DNA from: Streptomyces sp. 3214.6
Lineage (GTDB): Bacteria; Actinomycetota; Actinomycetes; Streptomycetales; Streptomycetaceae
Length of the DNA stretch: 64,000 nucleotides
Direction of reading: 5' to 3'
NCBI RefSeq assembly: GCF_900129855.1
Contig: NZ_LT670819.1
Coordinates: 7,502,001 to 7,566,000 of the forward strand
How positions within the stretch are numbered: position 1 is the first letter of the stretch; each line of letters begins with the position of its first letter. This document shows positions 1-10,456 of the stretch, piece by piece. Below the pieces are notes generated by a model that did not search any database, was not told the origin of the DNA, and saw only the letters and a list, made by a program, of their open reading frames with translations. A program made the translations under genes and the position numbers.

Positions 1-104
1 CGCTGCGGGCCGACGGCGTCATCGCGGGGTGCGGTGTGCAGGGGTATGTGTTCGGGGTGGAGCGGGTGGCAGCGCTGGTGGGGGCGGCGCGGGCGGAGGC
101 GTAA
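1..104 (+). CDS. C-terminal end of an unidentified protein (partial)
   Basis: From position 3 one open frame runs 33 codons to a TAA at 102-104. It contains the stretch GVIAGCGVQGYVFGVERV. The gene begins outside the window and I do not recognise the family. It converges on the ABC transporter genes, whose last stop codon lies 26 bp away. Codon use is typical for the window, which supports a real gene end, but the fragment is too short for a functional call. Confidence 0.45.
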   Translation, partial: LRADGVIAGCGVQGYVFGVERVAALVGAARAEA

Positions 105-129
105 GCCCCGACGCCCTGGCGCACGGTCC

Positions 130-927
130 TTACAGGCGCCCCGCCTCCACGATCCGCCGCAGGAAGCGCTGTGTGCGCTCCTGCCGCGGGTCGCCGAAGA
201 TCTGCTCGGCCGTACCCCGCTCCAGCACGACGCCTCCGTCCAGAAAACAGACCTGGTCGGCGACCTCGCTGGCGAAGCCCATCTCGTGCGTGGCCAGCAC
301 CATGGTCATGCCGTCGCCCTTCAGGTCGCGGACGACGTTGAGGACCTCGCCGACCAGCTCCGGGTCGAGGGCCGCGGTGATCTCGTCGAGCAGCAGCAGC
401 CGGGGACGCACGGCCAGGGCACGCACGATCGCCACACGCTGCTGCTGACCGCCGCTGAGCCGGTCGGGGTACTCGCCCGCCTTCCCGGCCAGCCCGAGCC
501 GCTCCAGGAGCCCCCTGGCGTGTTCCTCGGCCTGCGCGCGGGCGACGCCGTGCACGCGGCGCGGAGCGAGCGTGATGTTCTCCAGCACCGTCATGTGCGG
601 GAACAGGTTGTACGCCTGGAAGACCACGCCGATCCGGCGCCGCACCGCGTCCTGGTCGACGCGCGGATCGGTGATCTCCTCGCCGTCCAGCCAGATCGCG
701 CCGTCGTCGATGTCCTCCAGCAGGTTGGCGCAGCGCAGCAGCGTGGACTTGCCGGAGCCGGAGGCGCCGATCAGGGCCGTCACCGTGTGCGGGGCGACCT
801 CCAGGTCGACGTCCCGCAGGACGACGGAGCCGCCGAAGGTCTTGCGGACGGACTCCATCCGCAGCACCGGAGTCCGCGGTGCCGGGGTGCGCGGCACCGG
901 GGTGCGCGGCGTCGGAGCGTCGCTCAT
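130..927 (-). CDS. Polar amino acid ABC transporter, ATP-binding subunit
   Basis: This 265-residue ATPase would power uptake of a polar amino acid with the permease and lipoprotein encoded just upstream. Visible motifs are Walker A GASGSGKST, a Q-loop (VVFQAYNLFPHM), the signature LSGGQQQRVAI and a Walker B ending LLLLDEITAALDPE. The usual DEPT is DEIT here, but the catalytic Glu is kept. The ATG at 927 overlaps the permease stop (ATGA, 924-927) and has an AGGGAGGAAC ribosome site. The N-terminus carries a short TP/RTPV-rich repeat before the ABC domain begins near residue 21; this is an extension relative to GlnQ-type proteins. Substrate specificity cannot be read from the sequence. Confidence 0.93.
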   Translation of the reverse strand: MSDAPTPRTPVPRTPAPRTPVLRMESVRKTFGGSVVLRDVDLEVAPHTVTALIGASGSGKSTLLRCANLLEDIDDGAIWLDGEEITDPRVDQDAVRRRIGVVFQAYNLFPHMTVLENITLAPRRVHGVARAQAEEHARGLLERLGLAGKAGEYPDRLSGGQQQRVAIVRALAVRPRLLLLDEITAALDPELVGEVLNVVRDLKGDGMTMVLATHEMGFASEVADQVCFLDGGVVLERGTAEQIFGDPRQERTQRFLRRIVEAGRL

Positions 928-1847
928 GTCGTTCCTCCCTGGGCCCGCTGACGGTCCATCCGGGCCGTCACCCAGTCCGTGAAGCGGGTCATCGGGATGG
1001 TCAGGGCCACGAAGACCAGTCCCGCGACGATGTACGGCGTGTAGTTCAGGCTGCGGCCCACGATGATGTCCGCCGCGCGTACGGCGTCGATCGCGCCGCC
1101 GATCGACACCAGGCCGGTGTCCTTCTGCAGCGACACCAGGTCGTTCAGCAGCGGCGGCACCTGGCGGCGCACGGCCTGGGGGAGCACCACGTGGCGCAGC
1201 GTCTGCCGGTTGTTCAGGCCCAGCGAACGGGCCGCGGCACGCTGCGAGGGGTGCACGGACTCGATGCCGGCGCGGAACACCTCGGCGACGTACGCCGAGT
1301 ACGTCAGGGTCAGCGCCGTACCGCCGAGCCACACCGGGTCGACGGTCACACCCTGCAGGCGCAGCGCGGGGACGCCCAGCACCACGATCATCAGGTTGAT
1401 GATCAGCGGCAGTCCGCGGAAGAAGTCCGTGTACGCCGCCGCCAGCACCCGCAGCGGGAAGAACACCGGGCCGCGCAGGGTGCGGGCCACGGCGATGAGC
1501 ATGCCGAGCACTAGGACGGCGGCGCCGCAGATCAGCAGCAGCCGGACGTTCAGCCACAGCCCTTCGAGGACCTTGGGCAGCGCCTCGCGCGCGTACTGCC
1601 CGTTGAAGAAGGTCTCCTTGGTGCGCGGCCAGCCGGGTGCGCCGACGACGACCAGGTAGAGGACGACGGCCGTGAGCAGGGTCGACAGCGCGGCGATCGC
1701 CGTGGCGCGGCGGGCACGCGCGCGCTGGTAGCGCTCGCGCTCCAGCCGCCGCTGCGAGGGGACGTACGGGTCGCCGGCCCCGCCCCCGGACATGTCGCCC
1801 TTGTCGTCCGAGCCTTCCTGGCCGGACTCCTCCTTCGTGACCGTCAC
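924..1847 (-). CDS. Polar amino acid ABC transporter, permease subunit
   Basis: Inner-membrane permease of the His/Glu/Gln type. About five hydrophobic segments follow a basic N-terminal region, and an EAA-type loop is seen at FRAGIESVHPSQRAAARSLG, where the ATPase docks. The stop overlaps the ATPase start by 4 bp. I chose GTG 1847 (307 aa) because it overlaps the stop of the binding-protein gene (GTGA), giving translational coupling. ATG 1793 (289 aa), preceded by AAGGG, is a good alternative. One permease gene is present, so the complex would be a homodimer unless a partner lies elsewhere. Confidence 0.9.
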   Translation of the reverse strand: MTVTKEESGQEGSDDKGDMSGGGAGDPYVPSQRRLERERYQRARARRATAIAALSTLLTAVVLYLVVVGAPGWPRTKETFFNGQYAREALPKVLEGLWLNVRLLLICGAAVLVLGMLIAVARTLRGPVFFPLRVLAAAYTDFFRGLPLIINLMIVVLGVPALRLQGVTVDPVWLGGTALTLTYSAYVAEVFRAGIESVHPSQRAAARSLGLNNRQTLRHVVLPQAVRRQVPPLLNDLVSLQKDTGLVSIGGAIDAVRAADIIVGRSLNYTPYIVAGLVFVALTIPMTRFTDWVTARMDRQRAQGGTT

Positions 1848-2728
1848 TTGAGCACCGGGGCGTCGACGGCGTCGGAGAGCCACTGCTGTTCGAGCTTCGC
1901 CAGGGTGCCGTCCTTGCGGAGGGTGTCCACGGCGGCGGTGACGCAGGAGGTGAGCGCGCTGCCCTTGTCGAGTACGAGGCCGAACTGCTCGGGCGCGGCG
2001 CCCTGGTTCTCGAACTGGCCGACGATCTCGGCGTCCGTCACCTCGGCGGCGGTGATGTAGAACGCGGTGGGCAGGTCGACCACGATGGCGTCGACCTGGC
2101 CGTTCTTCAGCGCGGACTTGGCCTGGTCGTTCTTGGCGTAGACGGCGGCCTGCTGCGTCGGCTTCACCACGTCGTCGATGTAGTCCAGGCTGGTCGTACC
2201 GACCTGCGCGCCCAGCTTGAGGCCCTTGAGACCCGCGAGGGTTGTCGCCCTGGCGGCCTTCGAGCCCTTCAGGGCGATGACGGCCTGGCGTACGTCGTAG
2301 TAGCCGGAGGAGAAGTCCACGGCCTTCTTGCGCTCGTCGCTGATCGACACCTGGTTGACGTCGAAGTCGAAGGTCTTCTCGCCCGGCGCGAAAGCCTTGT
2401 TGAACGGCACGCTCTGCCAGACCACGGCGCTCTTGTCGTAGCCGAGCCGCTGCGCGACGGCGTAGGCCACCGCCGACTCGAAGCCCTTGCCGTTGGACGG
2501 CTTGTCGTCCTTGAACCACGGCTCGTACGCGGGCGAGTCGGTGGCGATGGTCAGCTTGCCGGAGGTCTCGGTGGCGAGCTTGCCCTTGGCGCAGGTGTTC
2601 GCGCTCGAACCGGACGGCGTGGAAGCCGCCTTCTCCTCCGGCTGTGGAGCGCAGCCGACAGCGGTCGCGAGGAGGGCTACGGTGGCGCCGGCTACGGCGC
2701 GGCGCAGAACACGTGGGGCGAGATGCAT
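1844..2728 (-). CDS. Amino acid ABC transporter substrate-binding lipoprotein
   Basis: A 294-residue extracellular solute-binding protein (family 3, PBPb fold). A signal peptide of about 25 residues ends in AVGC, so Cys26 should be lipidated after signal peptidase II cleavage. A Ser/Thr/Ala-rich linker follows and then the binding domain, with the typical SISDERKKAVDFS stretch. It is the first gene of the three-gene importer operon, with stop/start overlaps downstream. The ATG at 2728 lacks a good Shine-Dalgarno. On the minus strand a TTGATG (about 2770-2775) is a possible -35, but I could not assign a clear -10. Confidence 0.92.
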   Translation of the reverse strand: MHLAPRVLRRAVAGATVALLATAVGCAPQPEEKAASTPSGSSANTCAKGKLATETSGKLTIATDSPAYEPWFKDDKPSNGKGFESAVAYAVAQRLGYDKSAVVWQSVPFNKAFAPGEKTFDFDVNQVSISDERKKAVDFSSGYYDVRQAVIALKGSKAARATTLAGLKGLKLGAQVGTTSLDYIDDVVKPTQQAAVYAKNDQAKSALKNGQVDAIVVDLPTAFYITAAEVTDAEIVGQFENQGAAPEQFGLVLDKGSALTSCVTAAVDTLRKDGTLAKLEQQWLSDAVDAPVLK

Positions 2729-2982
2729 GGCGGGAGAGTGGCAGCGAAATCCCTGTTTGTCCAGGTCACGCCATCAATTGTCCGCATGGTGGGAACGGGT
2801 GTTGCGTTCTTGTGAACAGGGTCGCGCAGTGCGCCTGGGCCGCCGGCCGAGGGCGGGGATAGTGGACCGGCGGCCCATCCGCGCCGGAGCCGTCATCCCG
2901 CGCGGGGCTGCCACCAGTTGACCGTGCAACCACGTGTGCGGGGAGCGCGCGCGAGGTACCGGCGTGTGCACACGATTCACAC

Positions 2983-3010
2983 GGGGCGCGCGTCCGGAAA
3001 CGCGCGCCCC
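2983..3010 (-). terminator. GC-rich hairpin after the MBL gene fragment
   Basis: An 11-bp perfect stem (2983-2993 with 3000-3010) and a 6-nt loop lie 14 bp past the stop of the minus-strand MBL fragment. The region from here to the lipoprotein gene start (2729) shows no gene. Confidence 0.6.
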
Positions 3011-3024
3011 CTGCAAGGGAAGAC

Positions 3025-3213
3025 TCACCACCCGCGCGCGTGCCACTCCGGAAGGTGTGGCCGCTCCGCGCCCAGGGTGGTGTCGTCGCCGTGGCCCGGA
3101 TAGACCCAGGTCTCGTCCGGCAGCACGGCGAAGATCTTCGTCTCGACGTCGTGGATCAGGCTCGCGAACGCCTTCGGATCCTTGCGGGTGTTGCCCACGC
3201 CGCCGGGGAACAA
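3025..3213 (-). pseudogene. C-terminal remnant of an MBL-fold hydrolase
   Basis: About 63 codons, from LFPGG to a TGA at 3025-3027, match the last quarter of the intact MBL protein at 4438-5091. Shared blocks include LPDETW, YPGHG, DTT and ERPHL. The catalytic N-terminal part (HxHxDH and the middle metal ligands) is missing: upstream the frame loses all similarity. The fragment has a GVGNT block where the intact paralogue has GPGRT, so it is probably the end of a divergent second paralogue rather than a recent copy. An ATG at 3228 would give a 67-residue product, which could not be an active enzyme. Confidence 0.75.
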
Positions 3214-3584
3214 GCGCTTCCGCGTCAACCTCCACCCGAGGCAGAACGGGCTGGACCACGACGGCTGGCTGAGCTGGGCGCGCCCTGTCCGGACCTATCG
3301 GTCCACGGGCGTCGGCCTCGTTGCCTCGTGCGGGCCAGTGCCCGTCGTCGCCCCGCTGGCACTGGCTCCTTGCGGCGTACCGGTGGAGGTCGGCACCAGC
3401 AAGCCGAGCGTCACGTACCTGCACCTGGAGCGATGCGGAGGCGTAGCGCGCGGGGCGTACGGGGATGACGTCCTGGCCCTCTCGTGAACGTCGAGCATCC
3501 GCTGTTCCGCCGCGCGCTAACCGCTGAGCGGAAGTGACCGCCGGGCCCTCTGCTGTGCCGGGCGCGACTGATCTCTTGCCCCGA
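3214..3584. other. Degenerate stretch without an intact gene
   Basis: This replaces the missing front of the MBL fragment. On the plus strand an open frame runs through to a TGA at 3485-3487 with fairly normal codon use (LERCGGVARGAYGDDVLALS at its end). It has no credible start or ribosome site of its own and its first part is antisense to the MBL remnant. I read it as the fused tail of another broken gene, at low confidence. Confidence 0.35.
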
Positions 3585-3623
3585 AAGGGCCCGCGCGACC
3601 GGTCTCGGGTCGTGCGGGCCCTT
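3585..3623. terminator. Strong bidirectional hairpin terminator
   Basis: Positions 3585-3600 pair with 3608-3623: 16 bp with one G-T wobble and a 7-nt loop. It lies 75 bp past the stop of the minus-strand gene at 3699-3998 and could also stop plus-strand transcription coming from the degenerate stretch. Confidence 0.75.
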
Positions 3624-3698
3624 GTGCTGTGCGGGTGGGAGACGGACAGGCTCACGCAGTGACGCGGCCTCGTCGCCCGCCGCAGGGGGAGGACTGCC

Positions 3699-3998
3699 CT
3701 AGTAAGCGAGGTCCTTCTGCTCGGTGATCAGGCGGCCGGCGATGTGCAGGTTTCCATCGGAGTCGAGCACCGCGATGATCTTCTTCGTCGAGCCGTGATG
3801 GGTCGTGAAGTAGATCTTGTCCGCCTCCTGCGAGGTGGAGTTGTTCGTGTTCACGGACAGCTCGATGCTCACCGGGGAGCTGATGAGCACGTCCTTCTTG
3901 GGCGAGTTCGGGTAGACCTGGTTCTGCCGCAGCCTGATGCGGCCGTGGGTGTCCCCCTCGTTCCAGTCCGTCGCCAATCCGAGATCGATGTCAGCCAT
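3699..3998 (-). CDS. Small soluble protein of unknown function (99 aa)
   Basis: I do not recognise a family with certainty. The 99-residue product has no signal peptide or membrane segment, is rich in Asn, Ser, Thr, Ile and Lys, and looks like an all-beta fold (SIELSVNTNN, KIYFTTHHGSTKKIIAVLD, GNLHIAGRLI). By eye its GC is lower than that of its neighbours. Everything around it says it is expressed: a GGAGGGGGAAG ribosome site just before ATG 3998, a good minus-strand promoter at 4071-4100 and a strong hairpin downstream. It stands alone between two decayed or rearranged stretches, which is compatible with acquisition by transfer. Function unknown. Confidence 0.8.
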   Translation of the reverse strand: MADIDLGLATDWNEGDTHGRIRLRQNQVYPNSPKKDVLISSPVSIELSVNTNNSTSQEADKIYFTTHHGSTKKIIAVLDSDGNLHIAGRLITEQKDLAY

Positions 3999-4070
3999 GC
4001 GACTTCCCCCTCCAGATCCGGTGAATGGGCCTTCGGTTCGGGCCGTTGCGGAGCGCCGGAACCACGGTTG

Positions 4071-4100
4071 AACCTATGCGGATAGCACATGCGCCGTCAC
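4071..4100 (-). promoter_or_regulatory. Predicted sigma-70-type promoter of the small unknown gene
   Basis: On the minus strand -35 GTGACG (4095-4100) and -10 TAGGTT (4071-4076) are 18 bp apart, in a locally AT-rich patch. The predicted transcript starts about 65-70 nt before ATG 3998. Confidence 0.55.
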
Positions 4101-4437
4101 TGGGAGTTCTGTGTATGACTGGATTTCTTCCCAAACGGTCTTGAATCAGCGTTCAGGTCACTAGAGGGCAGAAATGCCCGAAAATCGCGGTGACAGCTGA
4201 GGACCCGCCGACCTGTCCGGTTGTGCGGGTCCTTCGCTGTGTCGGGGGCTGCGGCCGGCCCTCGGGGAGTCGCCGATCGAGAGCGGCGGTGGGAAGGGCG
4301 GGACGGCTTTGCCGCGCGGCCCCCATGCCGGACGTTACGAGGCGTGGATCGGGCAGGCGCGGGGTTACCGGCTGCGCCGACGTTCTCGAGGATGCCGACG
4401 CGCATGGGTGCGGTCGGCGGTGCAGGACGTGTCGTGG
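4101..4437. other. Gene-free spacer with one terminator hairpin
   Basis: Apart from the hairpin at 4201-4232 I see nothing coding here. Several frames are open on both strands, but none has a start with a ribosome site or recognisable protein sequence. Confidence 0.5.
4201..4232. terminator. Hairpin terminator
   Basis: GGACCCGC (4201-4208) pairs perfectly with GCGGGTCC (4225-4232) around a 16-nt loop. It lies downstream of the minus-strand MBL gene, though 205 bp past its stop. Confidence 0.45.
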
Positions 4438-5091
4438 CTACCAGCCTCGCGCGCGCCACTCCGCGAGGTGGGGCCGCTCCGTGCCGATGGTGGTGTCGTT
4501 GCCGTGGCCGGGATAGATCCAGGTCTCGTCCGGAAGGACGTCGAACAGCTTGGTCTCCAGGCCGTTCATCAGGGAGTTGAACTCTGCGGCCTGTGTTGTC
4601 CGGCCAGGGCCCCCCGGGAAGAGGCAGTCGCCGGTGAACACATGGGGATGGCCGTGCGGGTCGTCGTAGACCAGGGCGATCGAGCCGGGCGTGTGACCGA
4701 CCAGATGGCGCGCGGTGAGCTCCACGTTCCCCACCCGGATGACGTCGCCGTCGTCCAGCAGGACGTCGGTCGGCACCGGGATGCCGTCGGCGTCCTCCCG
4801 GCCGGCGTGGGTACGCGCGTGCGTGGCCGCGACGACCTCGGCGAGCGCCTGCCAGTGGTCGCCGTGCTGATGCGTGGTGACGACGGACGCGATGCCGTCG
4901 TCACCGATCGTGCCGAGCAGGGCGTGGGCGTCGTTGGCCGCGTCGATCAGCAACTGCTCGTCCGTGGCCCGGCAGCGCAGCAGATAGGCGTTGTTGTTCA
5001 TCGGGCCGACCGCGATCTTGGTGATCATCAGGTCCTTGAGCTCGTGCACGTCCGCCGGGCCGCCGACCGTCACCTCTCCGCTGTACATCAT
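4438..5091 (-). CDS. MBL-fold metallo-hydrolase (glyoxalase II-like)
   Basis: A 217-residue single-domain metallo-beta-lactamase-fold enzyme, probably a cytosolic thioesterase or glyoxalase II-like hydrolase. Metal-binding motifs are complete: THQHGDH near residue 74, GHTPGS, TGDCLFPGG and YPGHG. The true substrate is unknown. It follows the isomerase-like gene by 9 bp on the same strand, so the two are probably co-transcribed; a mycothiol-linked detoxification role would fit both but is inference. Tandem ATGs occur at 5091 and 5088; neither has a strong Shine-Dalgarno. A truncated paralogue lies 1.2 kb downstream. Confidence 0.88.
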   Translation of the reverse strand: MMYSGEVTVGGPADVHELKDLMITKIAVGPMNNNAYLLRCRATDEQLLIDAANDAHALLGTIGDDGIASVVTTHQHGDHWQALAEVVAATHARTHAGREDADGIPVPTDVLLDDGDVIRVGNVELTARHLVGHTPGSIALVYDDPHGHPHVFTGDCLFPGGPGRTTQAAEFNSLMNGLETKLFDVLPDETWIYPGHGNDTTIGTERPHLAEWRARGW

Positions 5092-5100
5092 GGCGGCAGC

Positions 5101-5787
5101 CTATAGCGGGGGAAGGGCCGGCAGGGGCCCGCCGTCCACGGTCAGCGCGGATCCGTCGCGGCGCCCGGCCAGCCAGCCCAGGAGGTCCGCGGGGGAGCCG
5201 CTGACGGTCACCTCCCTTTCGTCGGCCTCGCGGCCCGTGCGCCACACGAGCGTGCCGTCCGTCAGACGCGTCGGCGGGACGTCGGGATGTCCGGTGAACC
5301 GCTCCGCGAGGAACTCGGTCTCCCGCGCGGTGAACTCCTCCGGCAGGTCCTCCAGCTCGTAGCCGACGCCGAGGTCCACATGGTGCAGCTCGACCTCCGC
5401 CCACCGCCGGAAGGGCACCGAGGCCGCGGAGTCGACGACCCCGTTGCGAAGCTCCACGGTGCGCGACCAGTCCGCGGGCGCGGCGCCCGTCGCCCGGAAC
5501 CGGGCCGCGCTCTCGCGTACGTCCGTGAGCTGGACGTCCAGGGGGCGCGGGGCGTCCCGCTCGATGTCGGCGTCGCGGACGTGCGCGTCGGCGTACATCG
5601 GGCGGCCCTCGAGGGCGTTCACGAGGGCGTCCGCGTTGCGGGCGAGGTGGGCGAGGACATGGCCGCGGCTCCAGCCGGGCAGGCGTGACGACTCGGTCAC
5701 CGACGCGTTGTCCAGTTTCGCGACTGCGGTGAGCAGCCGCTCGGTCGCGTCACGTACAGACTCCAGGTCATGAGCGTGATCAATCAT
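5101..5787 (-). CDS. Maleylpyruvate isomerase-family (DinB-like, mycothiol-dependent) protein
   Basis: A 228-residue protein of the actinobacterial maleylpyruvate isomerase / DinB-like metal-binding family. Recognisable features are the N-terminal helix pair with LPGWSRGHVLAHLARNADAL, which carries metal-ligand His residues, and RRWAEVELHHVDLG further on. These proteins are thought to use mycothiol in isomerase or transferase reactions; the substrate here is unknown. ATG 5787 has no ribosome site but sits 7 nt after a TAGGGT -10 box, so the mRNA is predicted to be leaderless. The MBL gene follows after 9 bp. Confidence 0.85.
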   Translation of the reverse strand: MIDHAHDLESVRDATERLLTAVAKLDNASVTESSRLPGWSRGHVLAHLARNADALVNALEGRPMYADAHVRDADIERDAPRPLDVQLTDVRESAARFRATGAAPADWSRTVELRNGVVDSAASVPFRRWAEVELHHVDLGVGYELEDLPEEFTARETEFLAERFTGHPDVPPTRLTDGTLVWRTGREADEREVTVSGSPADLLGWLAGRRDGSALTVDGGPLPALPPL

Positions 5788-5794
5788 GATGCTG

Positions 5795-5823
5795 ACCCTA
5801 GCCCCGCCACCCCTTCGGGTGAA
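5795..5823 (-). promoter_or_regulatory. Predicted leaderless promoter of the isomerase/MBL operon
   Basis: Minus strand: -35 TTCACC (5818-5823), 17-bp spacer, -10 TAGGGT (5795-5800), then 7 nt to ATG 5787. There is no Shine-Dalgarno in the gap. Confidence 0.55.
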
Positions 5824-6010
5824 GGTGGCGGACCGCGGCCCAAAATCGAATGCACGTGCTATATGGTCGGTGGCGGCGTCGGGCATGCTGGAAGACCGGG
5901 GATTGTTGTGAACCGGTGAACCCCGACCGGCGTTGTCAGTGGCTCCCCCTAGTCTGAAAAGGACGGGGGCCCCGCCCCTGTCACTTCTCTCAAGAAAGGT
6001 GCGGACCGGC

Positions 6011-9046
<3,036 letters not shown>

Positions 9047-9064
9047 CGGACCGCGCGAGCAACA

Positions 9065-9097
9065 CGGCGCCCCGCGGGAACTCCCCGCGGGGCGCCG
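9065..9097. terminator. uvrA terminator (bidirectional)
   Basis: Fourteen perfect base pairs (9065-9078 with 9084-9097) around a 5-nt loop, 19 bp after the uvrA stop. It also faces the convergent sugar kinase gene. Confidence 0.8.
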
Positions 9098-9163
9098 CCC
9101 GTTGCCCCTCTACCGGGCCGACGCCACCTTCCAGCGCCGCCGCCCCCGCAGTGCCAACGGCCT

Positions 9164-10075
9164 CTAGAACTCGCCCAGTTCGGAGGCGTACGGTGGTTCC
9201 GCTCCGGCCCGGGAGCAGGTGATCGCCGCCGCGCGTGCGGCGAACCGCAGCAACTGCCCCCAACCGTCGGCGCCCAGCCCCTCGAGGGCGGCCGGGGACA
9301 GGGCGTCCCGCGCCGAAAGGCCGTGCAGCAGGGCCGCGTTCACCGTGTCCCCCGCACCGATAGTGTCCACCACGTCCACCTCCTCACCCGATACCGCGTA
9401 CACGGCGCCGCTCCGGGTGAAGGCGGTCAGTCCGTCCCCGCCCTGGGTGATCACGACGGCCGAAGGACCGGCGGACAACCACTCGCGCGGGGTGCCGCCC
9501 AGCCACTCGGCGTCCTCCTCGGAGAGCTTGAGCAGGGACACCGACGGCAGCCAGCTCTTGAAGCGGGCCCGGTAGGCGTCGGCGTCGGGGATCAGCCCGG
9601 GGCGGATGTTCGGGTCGAGCACGGTGAACAGGCCCTGTGCCGCGGCGGCCCGCAGCAGCTCCTCGTACGCGCTCGCGCCCGGCTCCAGGACGAGCGAGCA
9701 GGTGCCGAAGGACACCGCACGCGTCCCCGCGGGCAGCGTGGCCGGCATCGAGAACAGCCGGTCGGCGGTGCCGTCGACGTAGAAGGAGTAGGCGGCCGAA
9801 CCGTTCCCGTCGATCGTGGCGACGGCGAGCGTGGTCGGCTCCGCGCCGCGTTGCACCGACGACAGGTCCACGCCGGATTCCCGCAGTCTGCCCAGCAGCG
9901 CCTCGCCGAAGGCGTCCCGCGAGGTGCGGGAGCAGAAGGCCGTGGGGGAGCCGAGACGGCCCAGCGCGACGGCCGTGTTGTAGGGGCCGCCGCCGAGCGC
10001 CGGCTGCAGCCCCGCGAGGGCACCCGTGCCCTGCGGTACCAGGTCGATCAGGGCCTCACCGGCGACGACGATCAC
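9164..10075 (-). CDS. PfkB-family sugar kinase (fructokinase-like)
   Basis: A 303-residue ribokinase-fold kinase that phosphorylates a sugar with ATP in the cytosol. The N-terminus has the substrate-binding GGGPYNTAVALGRLG and the C-terminus the catalytic GAGDTVNAALL with its Asp base. Overall similarity suggests fructokinase, but specificity is not certain. GTG 10075 follows a GAAAGGAACC ribosome site. Directly upstream on the same strand lies the remnant of a LacI-type repressor gene, probably the former local regulator, so control of this kinase has likely changed. Confidence 0.88.
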   Translation of the reverse strand: MIVVAGEALIDLVPQGTGALAGLQPALGGGPYNTAVALGRLGSPTAFCSRTSRDAFGEALLGRLRESGVDLSSVQRGAEPTTLAVATIDGNGSAAYSFYVDGTADRLFSMPATLPAGTRAVSFGTCSLVLEPGASAYEELLRAAAAQGLFTVLDPNIRPGLIPDADAYRARFKSWLPSVSLLKLSEEDAEWLGGTPREWLSAGPSAVVITQGGDGLTAFTRSGAVYAVSGEEVDVVDTIGAGDTVNAALLHGLSARDALSPAALEGLGADGWGQLLRFAARAAAITCSRAGAEPPYASELGEF

Positions 10076-10099
10076 AGGACGGTTCCTTTCGGGTTCTCT

Positions 10100-10324
10100 G
10101 GCTGCGCATGCGAGGGACGCCGGTGCGGGCGAGCCGCACGAGTCCGCGCCGGCCGGTCGCCGGACAACGGCACGGCACGGTGTCCTCGGGCCTGGACAGG
10201 CCGCGCTCGCGCAGGGTGCGCGGGGTGCCCAGCGGGCCGGCGGTCATCGCGTGCCGTTCAGCGCGTACGAGACGGCCCCCAAGCGGACACCCGCGTGCCG
10301 CGCGACGTCGGCCATGGTCGGCAT
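10100..10324 (-). pseudogene. Remnant of a LacI-family regulator
   Basis: From ATG 10324 the minus strand encodes a textbook LacI N-terminal helix-turn-helix (MADVARHAG, then VSYALNGTR), but a TGA at 10244-10246 ends it after 26 residues. The next frame (from 10247) carries PRTLRERGLSRPEDTV, like the LRERGLxVPEDV block near the C-terminus of LacI proteins, then decays. Some 200 central codons are therefore missing. The whole inducer-binding domain is gone, so this is a deletion-derived pseudogene. The rest of the kinase to HTH-gene gap holds no gene. Confidence 0.75.
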
Positions 10325-10456
10325 CGCGCCCTTCCCGCCCCTCGGACCTCGCGGCCTCTCACTGACCTTCCGGCCGGGAAGCTATCCCATTCGAAGGCGC
10401 GCGTAAACGCGGCCCGACACCTGCGGGAACGCCTGAACGGGCAGCGAAACGGCCGT

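Noticed and set aside
2774..3655. 293-codon minus-strand frame over the MBL remnant region
   Set aside because: It is in a different frame from the MBL fragment, is Arg-rich nonsense and crosses two terminators.
5933..5960. TTGTCA and TAGTCT as a uvrA promoter
   Set aside because: Only 11 bp apart, too close for a sigma-70-type promoter; no LexA box was seen either.
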